A stretch of 64,000 nucleotides of DNA from Ascidiaceihabitans sp023955215 (GTDB lineage Bacteria; Pseudomonadota; Alphaproteobacteria; Rhodobacterales; Rhodobacteraceae), in assembly GCA_943788345.1 (NCBI GenBank), contig CALSPX010000003.1, forward strand, positions 16,021-80,020, read 5' to 3'. The notes beneath the pieces were generated by a model that ran no database searches, was not told the DNA's origin, and worked only from the letters and a program-made list of their open reading frames with translations. Shown here in pieces: positions 43,592 to 53,197 of the stretch. The translations under genes were made by a program, and so were the position numbers. The first letter of the stretch is position 1. Each line of letters starts with the position of its first letter.

Positions 43592-46492
43592 ATGAGCGCC
43601 GAGACACCTGACTATAAAATCACTTTGAACCTACCAAAGACCGATTTCCCTATGCGCGCGGGCCTTCCCAAGCGCGAGCCTGAATGGCTTGCCCGCTGGG
43701 CTGACATGGGCGTGTATGATCGCCTGCGCGAAAAAGAAGGGCGCAAGCCCTTTACCCTGCATGATGGCCCGCCCTATGCGAACGGCAATCTGCACATTGG
43801 GCACGCGCTGAACAAAACGATCAAAGATATGATTGTGCGCTCTCACCAGATGATGGGTTTTGATGCCCGTTATATCCCGGGTTGGGATTGCCACGGTCTG
43901 CCGATCGAGTGGAAGATTGAAGAAAAGTACCGCAAGAAGGGCAAGAACAAAGACGCCGTTCCGGTCAACGAGTTCCGCAGTGAGTGCCGCAAGTTTGCCG
44001 CTGACTGGGTCGACGTGCAGCGCGAAGAATTCAAGCGCCTTGGCATCAACGGCAATTGGGACAAACCTTATCTAACGATGGATTTCCACGCAGAGCGCGT
44101 GATCGCGGAAGAGTTCCAAAAGTTCCTGATGAACGGCACGCTGTATCAAGGTTCCAAGCCTGTGATGTGGTCACCTGTTGAGAAAACAGCATTGGCTGAG
44201 GCTGAGGTTGAGTACCACGACAAAGAGAGCTTTACGATCTGGGTGAAGTTTAAGGTGAGCAATGCGGCCGATGATTTGAACGATGCGCATGTTGTGATCT
44301 GGACCACGACACCGTGGACCATCCCATCCAACAAAGCTGTCGTTTACGGCCAAGACATCGCTTATGGCCTATATGAAGTGACAGGCACGCCTGACGAAAG
44401 CTGGACAGCTGTTGGTGACAAATTCTTGTTGGCTGACAACTTGGCCGCCGACGTGATGAAACGCGCCCGTCTTGAAGAAGACCAATGGACCCGCGTACGC
44501 GGCGTTCCCGCTGACGAGTTGGCAGGCCTAACCCTAAGCCACCCATTGGCGGGTGCTGAGGGATCAAACGGCGAATGGGACGAAGCGCGTGATTTCCGCG
44601 CGGCTGAGTTTGTCACCGACACAGAAGGTACGGGTTTTGTGCACTGCGCCCCATCCCACGGGATGGACGAGTACGAGTTGTACCGCGACCTGAACATGCT
44701 GCAGCAGGTCATCACCTATAACGTCATGGACGACGGCGGCCTGCGCGCTGATCTGCCGTTCTTTGGCGGTACATACATTCTGAACCGCAAAGGCGGCGAG
44801 GGTGATGCGAATAAGACAATCATCGACAAGCTGGTCGAAGTTGGCGGCCTTTTGGCACGCGGCAAGATCAAGCACAGCTATCCACACTCTTGGCGCTCTA
44901 AGGCTCCGATCATCTATCGCAACACGCCCCAATGGTTTGCGGCGGTTGATAAGGCTGTGGGCGATGGTCAGGACACGCATGGTCTAACGATCCGCGAACG
45001 TGCGTTGACTGAAATCGACAACGTCAAATGGACCCCGCAATCAGGCCGCAACCGCCTGCATGCGATGATGGAGCAACGCCCTGATTGGGTGCTGTCACGC
45101 CAACGTGCATGGGGCGTGCCATTGACCTGCTTTACGCGGGTTGGTGTTTTGCCGACCGACGATGGTTTCCTTTTGCGCAATGAAGAGGTCAACGCCCGTA
45201 TTGTTGCGGCCTTTGAAGTTGAAGGCGCAGACGCATGGTACGAAGAGGGCGCAAAAGAACGCTTCTTGGGCGGTATCGTGAACCCTGATGACTATGACCA
45301 AGTGTTCGATATCTTGGACGTATGGTTTGATTCTGGCTCAACCCACGCTTTCGTTTTGCGTGACCGTGAAGATGGTTCAGAAGATGGTATCGCGGATGTC
45401 TACATGGAGGGCACCGACCAACACCGTGGTTGGTTCCACTCATCCCTGTTGCAATCTGTCGGCACCACAGGCCGTGCGCCATACCGCAATGTTGTGACCC
45501 ACGGTTTCACGCTGGATGAGAATGGCATGAAGATGTCCAAATCCATCGGCAACACGATCGTGCCTGAAACCATCATCAAACAATACGGTGCCGACATTCT
45601 GCGCCTTTGGGTGGCTCAAACGGATTACACCGCTGACCAACGTATCGGGAATGAAATCCTGAAAGGTGTGTCAGACAGCTATCGTCGTCTGCGCAACACG
45701 ATCCGCTTTATGCTGGGGTCATTGGCTGACTTTGATACGTCCAAGGCTGTGGATGTCAAAGACATGCCAGAGCTGGAACAGTTGATCATGCACAAGATGG
45801 TTGTGCTGGATGAAACCGTGCGCGCAGGTTACGCCAAGTTCGATTTCCAAGGCGTGTTCCGCGCGATCTTTGAATTCGCGACCCAAGACCTGTCATCCTT
45901 CTACTTCGATGTGCGCAAGGACGCGTTGTATTGTGATGGGGCGTCTGATCGCCAAAACGCGGCTTTGACCGTGCTGGATCACCTATACGCACGCCTCACC
46001 ACTTGGCTAGCACCGATCCTACCGTTCACGATGGAAGAGGTCTGGCTGGAACGTAACGGTCCTGAAACATCTGTTCACTTGGTCGATTTCCCAGAAACAC
46101 CAGCCGAGTGGCGTAATGATGCGCTGGCGGCACGTTTTGACATCGTGCGCGCCGTGCGCCGTGTTGTGACGGGTGCGTTGGAAGAACAGCGCACAGCCAA
46201 GGTGATCGGTTCTTCGCTTGAGGCATGCCCAAGCGTGTACCTGTCCGAAGAGCTGGCAGCGGTCATCACCAACCCAGAAACCTTTGCCGATCTGTGCATC
46301 ACCAGCCAAGTGAAGCTGGAAACAGGCGCGGCCCCTGAAGGCGCGTTTGTGATCCCTGAGGTCGAGGGCGTTTCAGTTGTCTTTGCTAAGGCTGAGGGCG
46401 ACAAATGTGGCCGTTGCTGGAAGATCCTTCCAGATGTTGGCGGACATGCACATGCGGACGTTTGCGGTCGTTGTAGCGCAGCCCTTGGCTAA
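43592..46492 (+). CDS. ileS: isoleucyl-tRNA synthetase
   Basis: It charges tRNA-Ile and edits valine. The 966-residue class I synthetase has HIGH (GNLHIGHALNKTIKDM), WDCHGLPIEWKIEEKYRK, the CP1 editing domain (WTTTPWTIPSNKAV, GTGFVHCAPSHGMDEY), KMSKS (GMKMSKSIGNTIVPE), an anticodon-binding domain, and a C-terminal zinc knuckle with CGRCWK and CGRCSAAL. This is the bacterial (type 1) enzyme with zinc finger. The gene has its own promoter and a clear terminator. Confidence 0.98.
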   Translation: MSAETPDYKITLNLPKTDFPMRAGLPKREPEWLARWADMGVYDRLREKEGRKPFTLHDGPPYANGNLHIGHALNKTIKDMIVRSHQMMGFDARYIPGWDCHGLPIEWKIEEKYRKKGKNKDAVPVNEFRSECRKFAADWVDVQREEFKRLGINGNWDKPYLTMDFHAERVIAEEFQKFLMNGTLYQGSKPVMWSPVEKTALAEAEVEYHDKESFTIWVKFKVSNAADDLNDAHVVIWTTTPWTIPSNKAVVYGQDIAYGLYEVTGTPDESWTAVGDKFLLADNLAADVMKRARLEEDQWTRVRGVPADELAGLTLSHPLAGAEGSNGEWDEARDFRAAEFVTDTEGTGFVHCAPSHGMDEYELYRDLNMLQQVITYNVMDDGGLRADLPFFGGTYILNRKGGEGDANKTIIDKLVEVGGLLARGKIKHSYPHSWRSKAPIIYRNTPQWFAAVDKAVGDGQDTHGLTIRERALTEIDNVKWTPQSGRNRLHAMMEQRPDWVLSRQRAWGVPLTCFTRVGVLPTDDGFLLRNEEVNARIVAAFEVEGADAWYEEGAKERFLGGIVNPDDYDQVFDILDVWFDSGSTHAFVLRDREDGSEDGIADVYMEGTDQHRGWFHSSLLQSVGTTGRAPYRNVVTHGFTLDENGMKMSKSIGNTIVPETIIKQYGADILRLWVAQTDYTADQRIGNEILKGVSDSYRRLRNTIRFMLGSLADFDTSKAVDVKDMPELEQLIMHKMVVLDETVRAGYAKFDFQGVFRAIFEFATQDLSSFYFDVRKDALYCDGASDRQNAALTVLDHLYARLTTWLAPILPFTMEEVWLERNGPETSVHLVDFPETPAEWRNDALAARFDIVRAVRRVVTGALEEQRTAKVIGSSLEACPSVYLSEELAAVITNPETFADLCITSQVKLETGAAPEGAFVIPEVEGVSVVFAKAEGDKCGRCWKILPDVGGHAHADVCGRCSAALG

Positions 46493-46516
46493 AGCCGGCC
46501 AAGATTAGAATTGAGG

Positions 46517-46544
46517 AAAAGGCGCTGGGCAACTGGCGCCTTTT
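46517..46544 (+). terminator. intrinsic terminator of ileS
   Basis: AAAAGGCGC (46517-46525) pairs with GCGCCTTTT (46536-46544) around a 10-nt loop, continuing into a T6 run, 24 bp after the ileS stop. Confidence 0.88.
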
Positions 46545-46602
46545 TTGTGGACGCCCCTTTGGAAAACCTGTGTAGTCGCAGGGGAATAATGGAGTGCTCG
46601 AG

Positions 46603-47643
46603 ATGTTTCTGAAAAATGCATGGTATGTGGCGGCTTGGGCTGATGAGATCACGCGCGATTTGCAGCAGATCGTGGTTTTGGGCGAAAAGATCTGCGTCTT
46701 TCGCACAGAAACAGGTGAATTCGTCGGGCTAGAAGATGCCTGCCCACACCGCAAACTGCCGCTGTCCAAGGGCCGCATCAAAGGCGACACTGTTGAATGT
46801 GGTTACCACGGTCTGACGTTTGACTGCGCTGGCCAATGCGTTTGGGCACCGGGCACGGGGCGCATCCCGTCCAACGCCAAGGTACACGCCTATCCGCTGC
46901 ATGAAAAATACGGGCTGGTCTGGATTTGGATGGGCAACCCCGCCTTGGCCGACCCCCATGATATTTTCGAGATCGAAAACTACGAAAACCCAGATTGGGG
47001 CATCAATCGTGGCGACGCGATGGAGCTGGAATGCAATTACCTGTTGATGTGTGACAACTTGCTGGACCCGACCCACGTGGCGTGGGTGCATGCGGGCAGC
47101 TTTGGCCAAGCCGCGACAAAGGACGCGCCACTGCGGGTGACCAAGAACGAAGCAGGCGTGATCGTGCACCGCTGGATGATGGATGTGGAACCCGCGCCGT
47201 TTTACAAAAAGGTAATCGGCTTTACCGGCAATTGCGACCGCTTGCAGCATTACGAGGTGCGCTATCCCTCACATGCGTTGATCCGCGCGGTGTTTACGCC
47301 TGCGGGGACAGGCGGGCCTGAAGGGCCGTTGCATAAGGATGTGTTCATCATGGACAGCTATAACTTCATGACCCCAACTACTGAGGGTGAAACGCGTTAC
47401 TACTGGTTCCAACTGCGCAATATCCGCCCTGATGATGAGGCCCTGTCACAGCTGATGACAGAGGATGTGCAACACGCCTTTGAAGAGGATCGCGCGGTTT
47501 TGAATGAAGTGCAAAAGGGCATGAGCAACAAAACCTCACCCCATATCGATCTGCCGATTGATGGCGGGCAATTGCGGTTTCGCCGTCAGCTGCAGGCCAT
47601 GATCAACGAGGAACAGCAGGTCGACGCCCAGATGGCGGAGTGA
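46603..47643 (+). CDS. Rieske non-heme iron oxygenase, alpha subunit (VanA-like)
   Basis: About 346 residues from ATG 46603 (GGAG 8 nt upstream; a GTG three codons earlier is possible). The N-terminal Rieske domain binds a [2Fe-2S] cluster through Cys-X-His (DACPHRKLPLSKG) and Cys-X2-His (VECGYHGLTFD). The catalytic domain has the mononuclear iron motif Asp-X2-His-X4-His in LLDPTHVAWVHAGSF. Length and motifs fit vanillate O-demethylase oxygenase-type enzymes. A reductase partner is not adjacent, so vanillate as substrate is unproven. Confidence 0.88.
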   Translation: MFLKNAWYVAAWADEITRDLQQIVVLGEKICVFRTETGEFVGLEDACPHRKLPLSKGRIKGDTVECGYHGLTFDCAGQCVWAPGTGRIPSNAKVHAYPLHEKYGLVWIWMGNPALADPHDIFEIENYENPDWGINRGDAMELECNYLLMCDNLLDPTHVAWVHAGSFGQAATKDAPLRVTKNEAGVIVHRWMMDVEPAPFYKKVIGFTGNCDRLQHYEVRYPSHALIRAVFTPAGTGGPEGPLHKDVFIMDSYNFMTPTTEGETRYYWFQLRNIRPDDEALSQLMTEDVQHAFEEDRAVLNEVQKGMSNKTSPHIDLPIDGGQLRFRRQLQAMINEEQQVDAQMAE

Positions 47644-48819
47644 TTACTTTAGCCTTGCCCGCAGAACGCGGATGAGGTTTTCACCCATGACTTTGCGGAT
47701 GTCCGCTTGGGACAACCCCACCTCAAGTAAGGCGTGGGTAAGGGCGGGCAGTTCGGATGTGTCAAACGCAGTCTCGACCGAGCCATCAAAGTCTGAACCA
47801 AGCGAGATGTGATCAACGCCAACTTCTGCAATCCCCGCTTTGATCATACGCGCGATGCCCGAGGGACTGATATCATCACATGCGACTTCGGCCCAAAAGC
47901 CGATACCTAGAACACCACCTGATGCCGCGATGCGGCGCATCAAAGCATCGGGAAAGTTCCGCTTTGCCGGACAATGGCCATAAATGCCGGTGTGGCTGAC
48001 AATGATGGGCATATCGGTCATATCCAACACGTCCTGCGCCACTTGTGGGGAGGAATGTGCAAGGTCCAGCACCATTCCACGCGTTGCGATGTCAGCGACA
48101 ACACTGCGACCAAAATCAGTCAAACCACGATTACTGAACCCATGCAGAGAGCCGCCTAGATCGTTGTCAAAGAAATGTTGCAGACCAATGACGCGGTGAC
48201 CTGCGGCTTCAAGCCTGTCCATGTTTGAAAATTCACCTTGGAGAGGATGCGCCCCTTCGATCCCCAAAATACCACCGATTGCTTTGCTGCCAACTGCGCG
48301 GTCTGCGAGGTGTGTTTCGAGTTCGGCGAGGGAGGTGATGACACTCAGCTGATCGGGAGAACGTTCGGCAATCGCGTGCAGTTTCTCTGCTTGATATAAG
48401 GCGCGCTCCAACAGTGAGGTCCAAGTGCGCGGTGGCCACAGTTGGCCAACCACAAGCGGGGTAATGTTGTCAGGCGCGTCGGCTGCGTTGTTGTCATAAT
48501 TCTGGCCTTTGGGGCTTTTGGTCACGGCAGTGAAAACTTGGATCGCGACATTGCCTTCGATCAGTCGCGGAATGTCCACTTGCCCACGATTGCCGCGTTT
48601 GGCGATGTTACGCTGCCAAAGCAGACTGTCTGCATGCCAATCGCCGATCAACAGGGTGTCGTGAAGGGCTTGGGCTGTTTTTGAGATGGGATAGGGATCG
48701 TGGGGGACAATACTGTTGCGGGATTTTTCGACGTAAGCGGGGGCGAATGTAAGAAAGGCGAGGATCGCGATGACGGTTAAGATCAGAAATCCCGCAACTA
48801 GTTGTTTTAAGATACGCAT
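47644..48819 (-). CDS. membrane-anchored dipeptidase, family M19
   Basis: 391 residues from ATG 48819 (GGAG 8 nt upstream). An N-terminal anchor or signal (QLVAGFLILTVIAILAFLTF) is followed by a full M19 domain: LLIGDWHADSLLW (metal site), GGILGIEGAHPLQGE, VLDLAHSSPQVAQDVLD, PIIVSHTGIYGHCPAKRNFP, and VDHISLGSDFDGS. It is thus the exported counterpart of the cytoplasmic M19 protein at 33752-34741. It converges on the Rieske gene with no gap. It probably cleaves dipeptides or similar amides in the periplasm. Confidence 0.93.
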   Translation of the reverse strand: MRILKQLVAGFLILTVIAILAFLTFAPAYVEKSRNSIVPHDPYPISKTAQALHDTLLIGDWHADSLLWQRNIAKRGNRGQVDIPRLIEGNVAIQVFTAVTKSPKGQNYDNNAADAPDNITPLVVGQLWPPRTWTSLLERALYQAEKLHAIAERSPDQLSVITSLAELETHLADRAVGSKAIGGILGIEGAHPLQGEFSNMDRLEAAGHRVIGLQHFFDNDLGGSLHGFSNRGLTDFGRSVVADIATRGMVLDLAHSSPQVAQDVLDMTDMPIIVSHTGIYGHCPAKRNFPDALMRRIAASGGVLGIGFWAEVACDDISPSGIARMIKAGIAEVGVDHISLGSDFDGSVETAFDTSELPALTHALLEVGLSQADIRKVMGENLIRVLRARLK

Positions 48820-48915
48820 CGTCGGCTCCGTTGATTTTGATTGACTGGATCTTATGCGAGATCGAGATAGGAACAACGGGTAACGTGACGCCCTTAATTT
48901 ATTTTGGAGACAACA

Positions 48916-49185
48916 ATGGCCGGAGGTTGGGCAAAAGACGGCGCAGTGAGCGAACAGATTGAGGCATCAATCAACGATGAATTGGCCCGCATGCTTGCGC
49001 GCAAAGTCCCTTTGGGCGCTAGCCTTTCAAATTGTGCTGAGTGCGAAGAACCAATTTCGGAACAACGGCGCCTGGCGGTGGTTGGGGTGAAGCTTTGCCT
49101 TGATTGTGTTCAAGAGCGTGAGAGCCAACATCAAAAACGTGGTGGGATCAATCGGCGTGGGAGCAAGGACAGCCAGTTGAAATGA
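48916..49185 (+). CDS. DksA/TraR-family C4 zinc-finger protein
   Basis: 89 residues from ATG 48916. It has a short N-terminal helix and the DksA-type zinc finger Cys-X2-Cys-X17-Cys-X2-Cys (NCAECEEPI and LCLDCVQERE). It lacks the long coiled coil and acidic tip of true DksA, so it belongs to the short TraR-like group that may bind RNA polymerase. The basic tail is variable. It is a single gene, divergent from the dipeptidase. Confidence 0.88.
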   Translation: MAGGWAKDGAVSEQIEASINDELARMLARKVPLGASLSNCAECEEPISEQRRLAVVGVKLCLDCVQERESQHQKRGGINRRGSKDSQLK

Positions 49186-49284
49186 GCGTTTTGCGTATTC
49201 TCTGAGCGGCCCTTCGGGGAGAGTTTGTTTGGTAAGATGAAGTGGCGTTGGTCAAGCGCTGTCATGCGCGTGACCAATTTAGTT

Positions 49285-51117
49285 TTAGTCTTCCATAGCT
49301 TCGAGTTCGTCAATGAACCCTGAAATCATTGAAAGACCTTTGTCCCAGAATTTCGGATCAGACGCATCAAGACCGAATGGGGCAAGCAGTTCTTTGTGGT
49401 GCTTGGATCCGCCAGCTTTGAGCATCTCGAAATATTTGTCCTCAAAACCTTCATCACCCTCGGCGTAAACTGCATAAAGCGCGTTCACGAGGCCGTCGCC
49501 GAAAGCATAGGCGTAGACGTAGAACGGTGAATGGACGAAGTGGGGGATATAGGCCCAGAAGGTTTCATAACCGTCCATGAATTCGAATGCTGGCCCGAGG
49601 CTTTCGCCTTGTACACTCATCCAAATATCATTGATATTTTCTGGGGTGAGTTCGCCTTGAGCACGTGCTGCGTGAAGTTTGCACTCAAAATCATAGAACG
49701 CGATTTGGCGCACTACTGTGTTAATCATGTCCTCGACCTTGCCAGCCAAAAGGATGCGGCGTTCTGATTTGGTTTCAGCCCCATCAAGCATCTTGCGGAA
49801 CGTAAGCATTTCGCCAAAGACGGAGGCCGTTTCAGCTAGCGTGAGTGGGGTTGAGGACAGCATTTCGCCTTGTTCTGCTGCCAACACTTGGTGCACGCCG
49901 TGGCCCAGTTCATGGGCTAATGTCATGACATCGCGTGGTTTCCCTAAGTAATTGAGCATCACGTAAGGATGTACATTCGTCACTGTTGGGTGCGCAAATG
50001 CCCCCGGGGCCTTGCCCGGTTTCACACCCGCATCAATCCAACCATCTGAAAAGAATGGCGCTGCGAGCTCGCCCATACGTGGGTCAAACGCGTTATAGGC
50101 TGACATCACCATGTCTTCGGCTGTGGCCCAATCGACGATGCGGGTGTCTTCCATTGGGAGGGGCGCGTTGCGGTCCCAAACCTGCATCACATCAAGCCCC
50201 AGCCATTTGCGTTTTAATTCGTAGTAACGGTGGCTTAGCTTGGGATATGCCGCGACAACCGCATTGCGCAAAGCTTCGACCACTTCGGGTTCTACGTCGT
50301 TGGACAAATGCCGCCCTGTTTGCGGTGTTTCCATGCCACGCCAGCGGTCGATAATTTCCTTTTCCTTGGCTTGCGTGTTGTGAACACGGGCAAAGGTTTT
50401 GACATTGGCCCCGAACACCTCGGCCAATTCACGTGATGCCGCTTCGCGTTTGCTGCGATCAGGATCTGTGAGCAAGTTTAGTGTGCCCTCGATATTGAGC
50501 AGATCACCTTCGACGTTGAACTCAAGTCCGGCGATGGTTTCATCAAACAAGCGTTCCCATGCATCGCCAACAACACCCAAGTCGTGCATGAATTTTTCCA
50601 GCTCGTCAGACAGTTGGTATTTCTTCATGGCGCGGATGCGGTCGAATACTGGTTTGTAACGTGCCAGATCAGCATTGGCAGTCAACAGGGCTACCATGTG
50701 ATGGTCGTCGAGTGTGTTCAGTTCGAGAGTAAAGAAGACCAGTGGTGTCGTGTAGTTGGTAATCTTTTCTTGCGCATCCGACATAAATTTTGCGCGGCTT
50801 GCGTCTGTTGTCATCTGGTAATAGCGCAATCCTGCATAGGACATAATGCGCCCAGCAACTTGGTTGATCTTTTCGTTGCGCAAAACGCAATTTAGCAAGC
50901 TCGCAGCATCCAACGTGGCCAGCTTGTTCTCATAGTCGGCGGCAAAGGCTGCGCATTCTGTTTCAAGCCACTCAAGGTCGCGTTTGAGCTCGGGCGCATC
51001 TTCGCCAGTATACAGGTCATCCAGGTTCCATTCGGGCAAATTGCCCATTGGATCATCGCTATCGATGCCTCCAGATCCTGCGTTTACATCTTGGACGGGG
51101 AAGGGGAGTTGGAACAT
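49285..51117 (-). CDS. pepF: oligoendopeptidase F (family M3)
   Basis: A cytoplasmic zinc peptidase that trims oligopeptides. About 610 residues if started at ATG 51117 (GAGG 6-9 nt upstream); 51129 is a second option, and a 31-codon extension to 51210 lacks similarity. The zinc site HELGH is in TLAHELGHGVHQVLA with the downstream Glu in TLAETASVFGE. Other motifs are LPEWNLDDLY, ARVHNTQAKEKE, and AYAFGDGLVNALYA. It fits the PepF/M3B group. Confidence 0.95.
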   Translation of the reverse strand: MFQLPFPVQDVNAGSGGIDSDDPMGNLPEWNLDDLYTGEDAPELKRDLEWLETECAAFAADYENKLATLDAASLLNCVLRNEKINQVAGRIMSYAGLRYYQMTTDASRAKFMSDAQEKITNYTTPLVFFTLELNTLDDHHMVALLTANADLARYKPVFDRIRAMKKYQLSDELEKFMHDLGVVGDAWERLFDETIAGLEFNVEGDLLNIEGTLNLLTDPDRSKREAASRELAEVFGANVKTFARVHNTQAKEKEIIDRWRGMETPQTGRHLSNDVEPEVVEALRNAVVAAYPKLSHRYYELKRKWLGLDVMQVWDRNAPLPMEDTRIVDWATAEDMVMSAYNAFDPRMGELAAPFFSDGWIDAGVKPGKAPGAFAHPTVTNVHPYVMLNYLGKPRDVMTLAHELGHGVHQVLAAEQGEMLSSTPLTLAETASVFGEMLTFRKMLDGAETKSERRILLAGKVEDMINTVVRQIAFYDFECKLHAARAQGELTPENINDIWMSVQGESLGPAFEFMDGYETFWAYIPHFVHSPFYVYAYAFGDGLVNALYAVYAEGDEGFEDKYFEMLKAGGSKHHKELLAPFGLDASDPKFWDKGLSMISGFIDELEAMED

Positions 51118-51296
51118 TTGAAGCCTCATTGATTTTCTAAACCAATAGGTATGTGCGAGGCGTTGGCGGGACAAGGCACAAATGTATAAATGCTGCGCGT
51201 TGGTAGTCACAACCTGCGCGTTTTATACATGTTTTAAAAAATCGGTGTGCGAGAGTTTTCATTCACCACTTTCAAAAATGATGATGGATAACCTTG

Positions 51297-52238
51297 TCAG
51301 CTATGATCTGTGAAGAGTGTGGCAATCTGATCTAATGCACTATCGCGGATGCTCTGTTGCTCCATCAGAATTTCGTGTTCAGCATCCTGAACAAGCTCAA
51401 GAGCGCCACTACCCCAGCGCCTCATCCGGTCATTGACTGAACTGACACGAACAATACGTTCATTGGTGCCCAAGAATGTCAGTGTTGGGACCTTCGGGGA
51501 ACTAAGGGCCGCAAGTGACCGCGTCTCTTTCAGGGCTTCGCGTAACCAAACATAGCTGGGACCGCCAAGGCCTAGTGCGTCATACTTAGCGACCTGATCT
51601 GTCATCAGTTCAAACATTTGTGGATCGGTGGTCAGCATGTTGTCTTCAAAAGGCGCCGTAAGCACATAAGATTCAGGTGATGTGTTTGGCGGGTATGATG
51701 CGCCTTTGCCAAGTATTGGCATCAAGTGGCTTAGTATCCATGCTGCTGGGCGAAGATGTGGCGCAAGGTGAATACCCCACATTGGGGCGGAAAAAACAGC
51801 GGCCTTTACCGCAAGCCCATTGGCCAATGCGCGTAGTCCGATGGCTCCGCCCATTGAATGCGCGACGAGATAGTAAGGTTTTGGCAGATTTAATTCTGTA
51901 GCAGCGCTCACGAGCGCGTCGACATCTTTTTGATAGTCGTGAAATCTCTCGACATGCCCGACCATTGGGTCATCTAACAAGCGATCTGCCAAACCCTGAC
52001 CGCGCCAATCGACTGCTATCGTGCAATACCCGCGGCTATCTAGGTCCGCGGCGCACGCCGCGTATTTTTCGACGTATTCGGTGCGGCCGGGGAATAGCAA
52101 AACTGTACCCCTAGCCGCGTTTTCTGCCCAGACTGCCAATCTGATACGTTTACTGTCTGATGTGTGGGCCCAATAGGCCGTTGCATTCTCACCCGATGGG
52201 CAAACGTCAGCGTAAAATGGTGCGGCAGCCAAAGTCAT
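51297..52238 (-). CDS. alpha/beta hydrolase (lysophospholipase-like)
   Basis: A 313-residue serine hydrolase of the Hydrolase_4/PldB type: VLLFPGRTEYVEKY (oxyanion region), VDWRGQGLADR, nucleophile Ser in VAHSMGGAIGLRA, and the catalytic His near AEHEILME. The acid position in FLGTNERIVRV appears to be Glu rather than the usual Asp. No signal peptide is present. It lies 12 bp downstream of the SCP2 gene, suggesting a lipid-related operon. Confidence 0.9.
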   Translation of the reverse strand: MTLAAAPFYADVCPSGENATAYWAHTSDSKRIRLAVWAENAARGTVLLFPGRTEYVEKYAACAADLDSRGYCTIAVDWRGQGLADRLLDDPMVGHVERFHDYQKDVDALVSAATELNLPKPYYLVAHSMGGAIGLRALANGLAVKAAVFSAPMWGIHLAPHLRPAAWILSHLMPILGKGASYPPNTSPESYVLTAPFEDNMLTTDPQMFELMTDQVAKYDALGLGGPSYVWLREALKETRSLAALSSPKVPTLTFLGTNERIVRVSSVNDRMRRWGSGALELVQDAEHEILMEQQSIRDSALDQIATLFTDHS

Positions 52239-52250
52239 AATGTTAGATCC

Positions 52251-52541
52251 TTAACCTAAAACAGAGGCCAATTTCATTGCCATGCCCATGTCGCCATCGA
52301 CCTTAAGTTTACCTGTCATAAATGCACTTGTGGCGTTTGTATCACCAGCTAAGATGCCTTCGAACGTTTCTGCATCTGCACTAAGGGTTACATCTGTTTC
52401 ATCGTCGCCCGCACGTGCGCCATCAGCGTCGATTACCACGCCGCCTTCGCCTTCGATTTCGAATTTAGCGGAACCATCAAATGCGGCTCCTGCCAATTTT
52501 TCGTTCAATGCAGTAACGGCTGCGTTGATAATATCACTCAT
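52251..52541 (-). CDS. SCP2 sterol-binding domain protein
   Basis: A 96-residue single-domain protein with the SCP2 pattern: KFEIEGEGGVVIDADGAR, TLSADAETFEGILAGDTN, SAFMTGKLKVDGDMGMAMKL. It should bind hydrophobic acyl or sterol-like ligands. It is first in a two-gene unit with the lysophospholipase-like hydrolase, consistent with a role in lipid handling. The length is typical of bacterial stand-alone SCP2. Confidence 0.92.
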   Translation of the reverse strand: MSDIINAAVTALNEKLAGAAFDGSAKFEIEGEGGVVIDADGARAGDDETDVTLSADAETFEGILAGDTNATSAFMTGKLKVDGDMGMAMKLASVLG

Positions 52542-52614
52542 GTGTTATGGCCCTTTTGGCTATTTTGCGCAGACTGCTATGGAAATGCGGCCGCGTCCTG
52601 TTACATCCCTATAT

Positions 52615-53172
52615 ATGGGCATCAAAACAGCGAACCTCAAACTTACCGTTGCGGCAATTATGATGACAGTCATAAATTCCTTACCATTGGCTGCGCAATC
52701 GGTCACCTCCGATCTGATGGAGCAGCTAAAAACTGCCGAAGTCGGAGAGATTGCTAGAATTGAACGGGCGCTAAAATTGGAGTGGTCGCGATCTGGGTCT
52801 AAGGCATTGGATTTGCTGCTATTGCGCGGGCGCGAGGCGATGGCCTCTGGGGATACAAATGCTGCAATCGAACACTTTACTGCGCTCACTGATCATGCCC
52901 CAAACTTTGCTGAGGGTTGGCATGGGCGGGCAATAGCGTATTTCGAAATCGAATTACTTGGGCCAGCGTTAGCCGACTTGAAACGCTCTTTGATGTTGAA
53001 TCCCAACAATTTTGATGCGGTTTTTGGCCTTGGATCAATGATGATGACATTCGAAGATTTTTCCCGTGCTGAAAAGGCATTTCGGGAGGTTCTGCGCTTG
53101 CATCCCAATCACGAAAACGCGACCAATGCACTTGAACGGCTGGAAAGCCAAGGAATCGGGCGTGAGCTTTAA
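52615..53172 (+). CDS. exported TPR-repeat protein
   Basis: About 185 residues from ATG 52615, which places a signal peptide (TVAAIMMTVINSLPLAAQS) at the very N-terminus. ATG 52579 is an alternative; neither has a strong ribosome site. The mature part has tetratricopeptide repeats (ALDLLLLRGREAMASGDTNA, NFAEGWHGRAIAYFEIELLG, NFDAVFGLGSMMMTFEDFSR). It probably acts as a periplasmic scaffold. It lies 25 bp before the SUV3-like helicase gene. Confidence 0.85.
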   Translation: MGIKTANLKLTVAAIMMTVINSLPLAAQSVTSDLMEQLKTAEVGEIARIERALKLEWSRSGSKALDLLLLRGREAMASGDTNAAIEHFTALTDHAPNFAEGWHGRAIAYFEIELLGPALADLKRSLMLNPNNFDAVFGLGSMMMTFEDFSRAEKAFREVLRLHPNHENATNALERLESQGIGREL

Positions 53173-53197
53173 AAGCTTGGGCCATTAAGGGAATGTC

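Noticed and set aside
52282..52614. 5' extension of the TPR gene through the SCP2 gene
   Set aside because: The extension is antisense to the SCP2 gene; the signal peptide begins at 52615.
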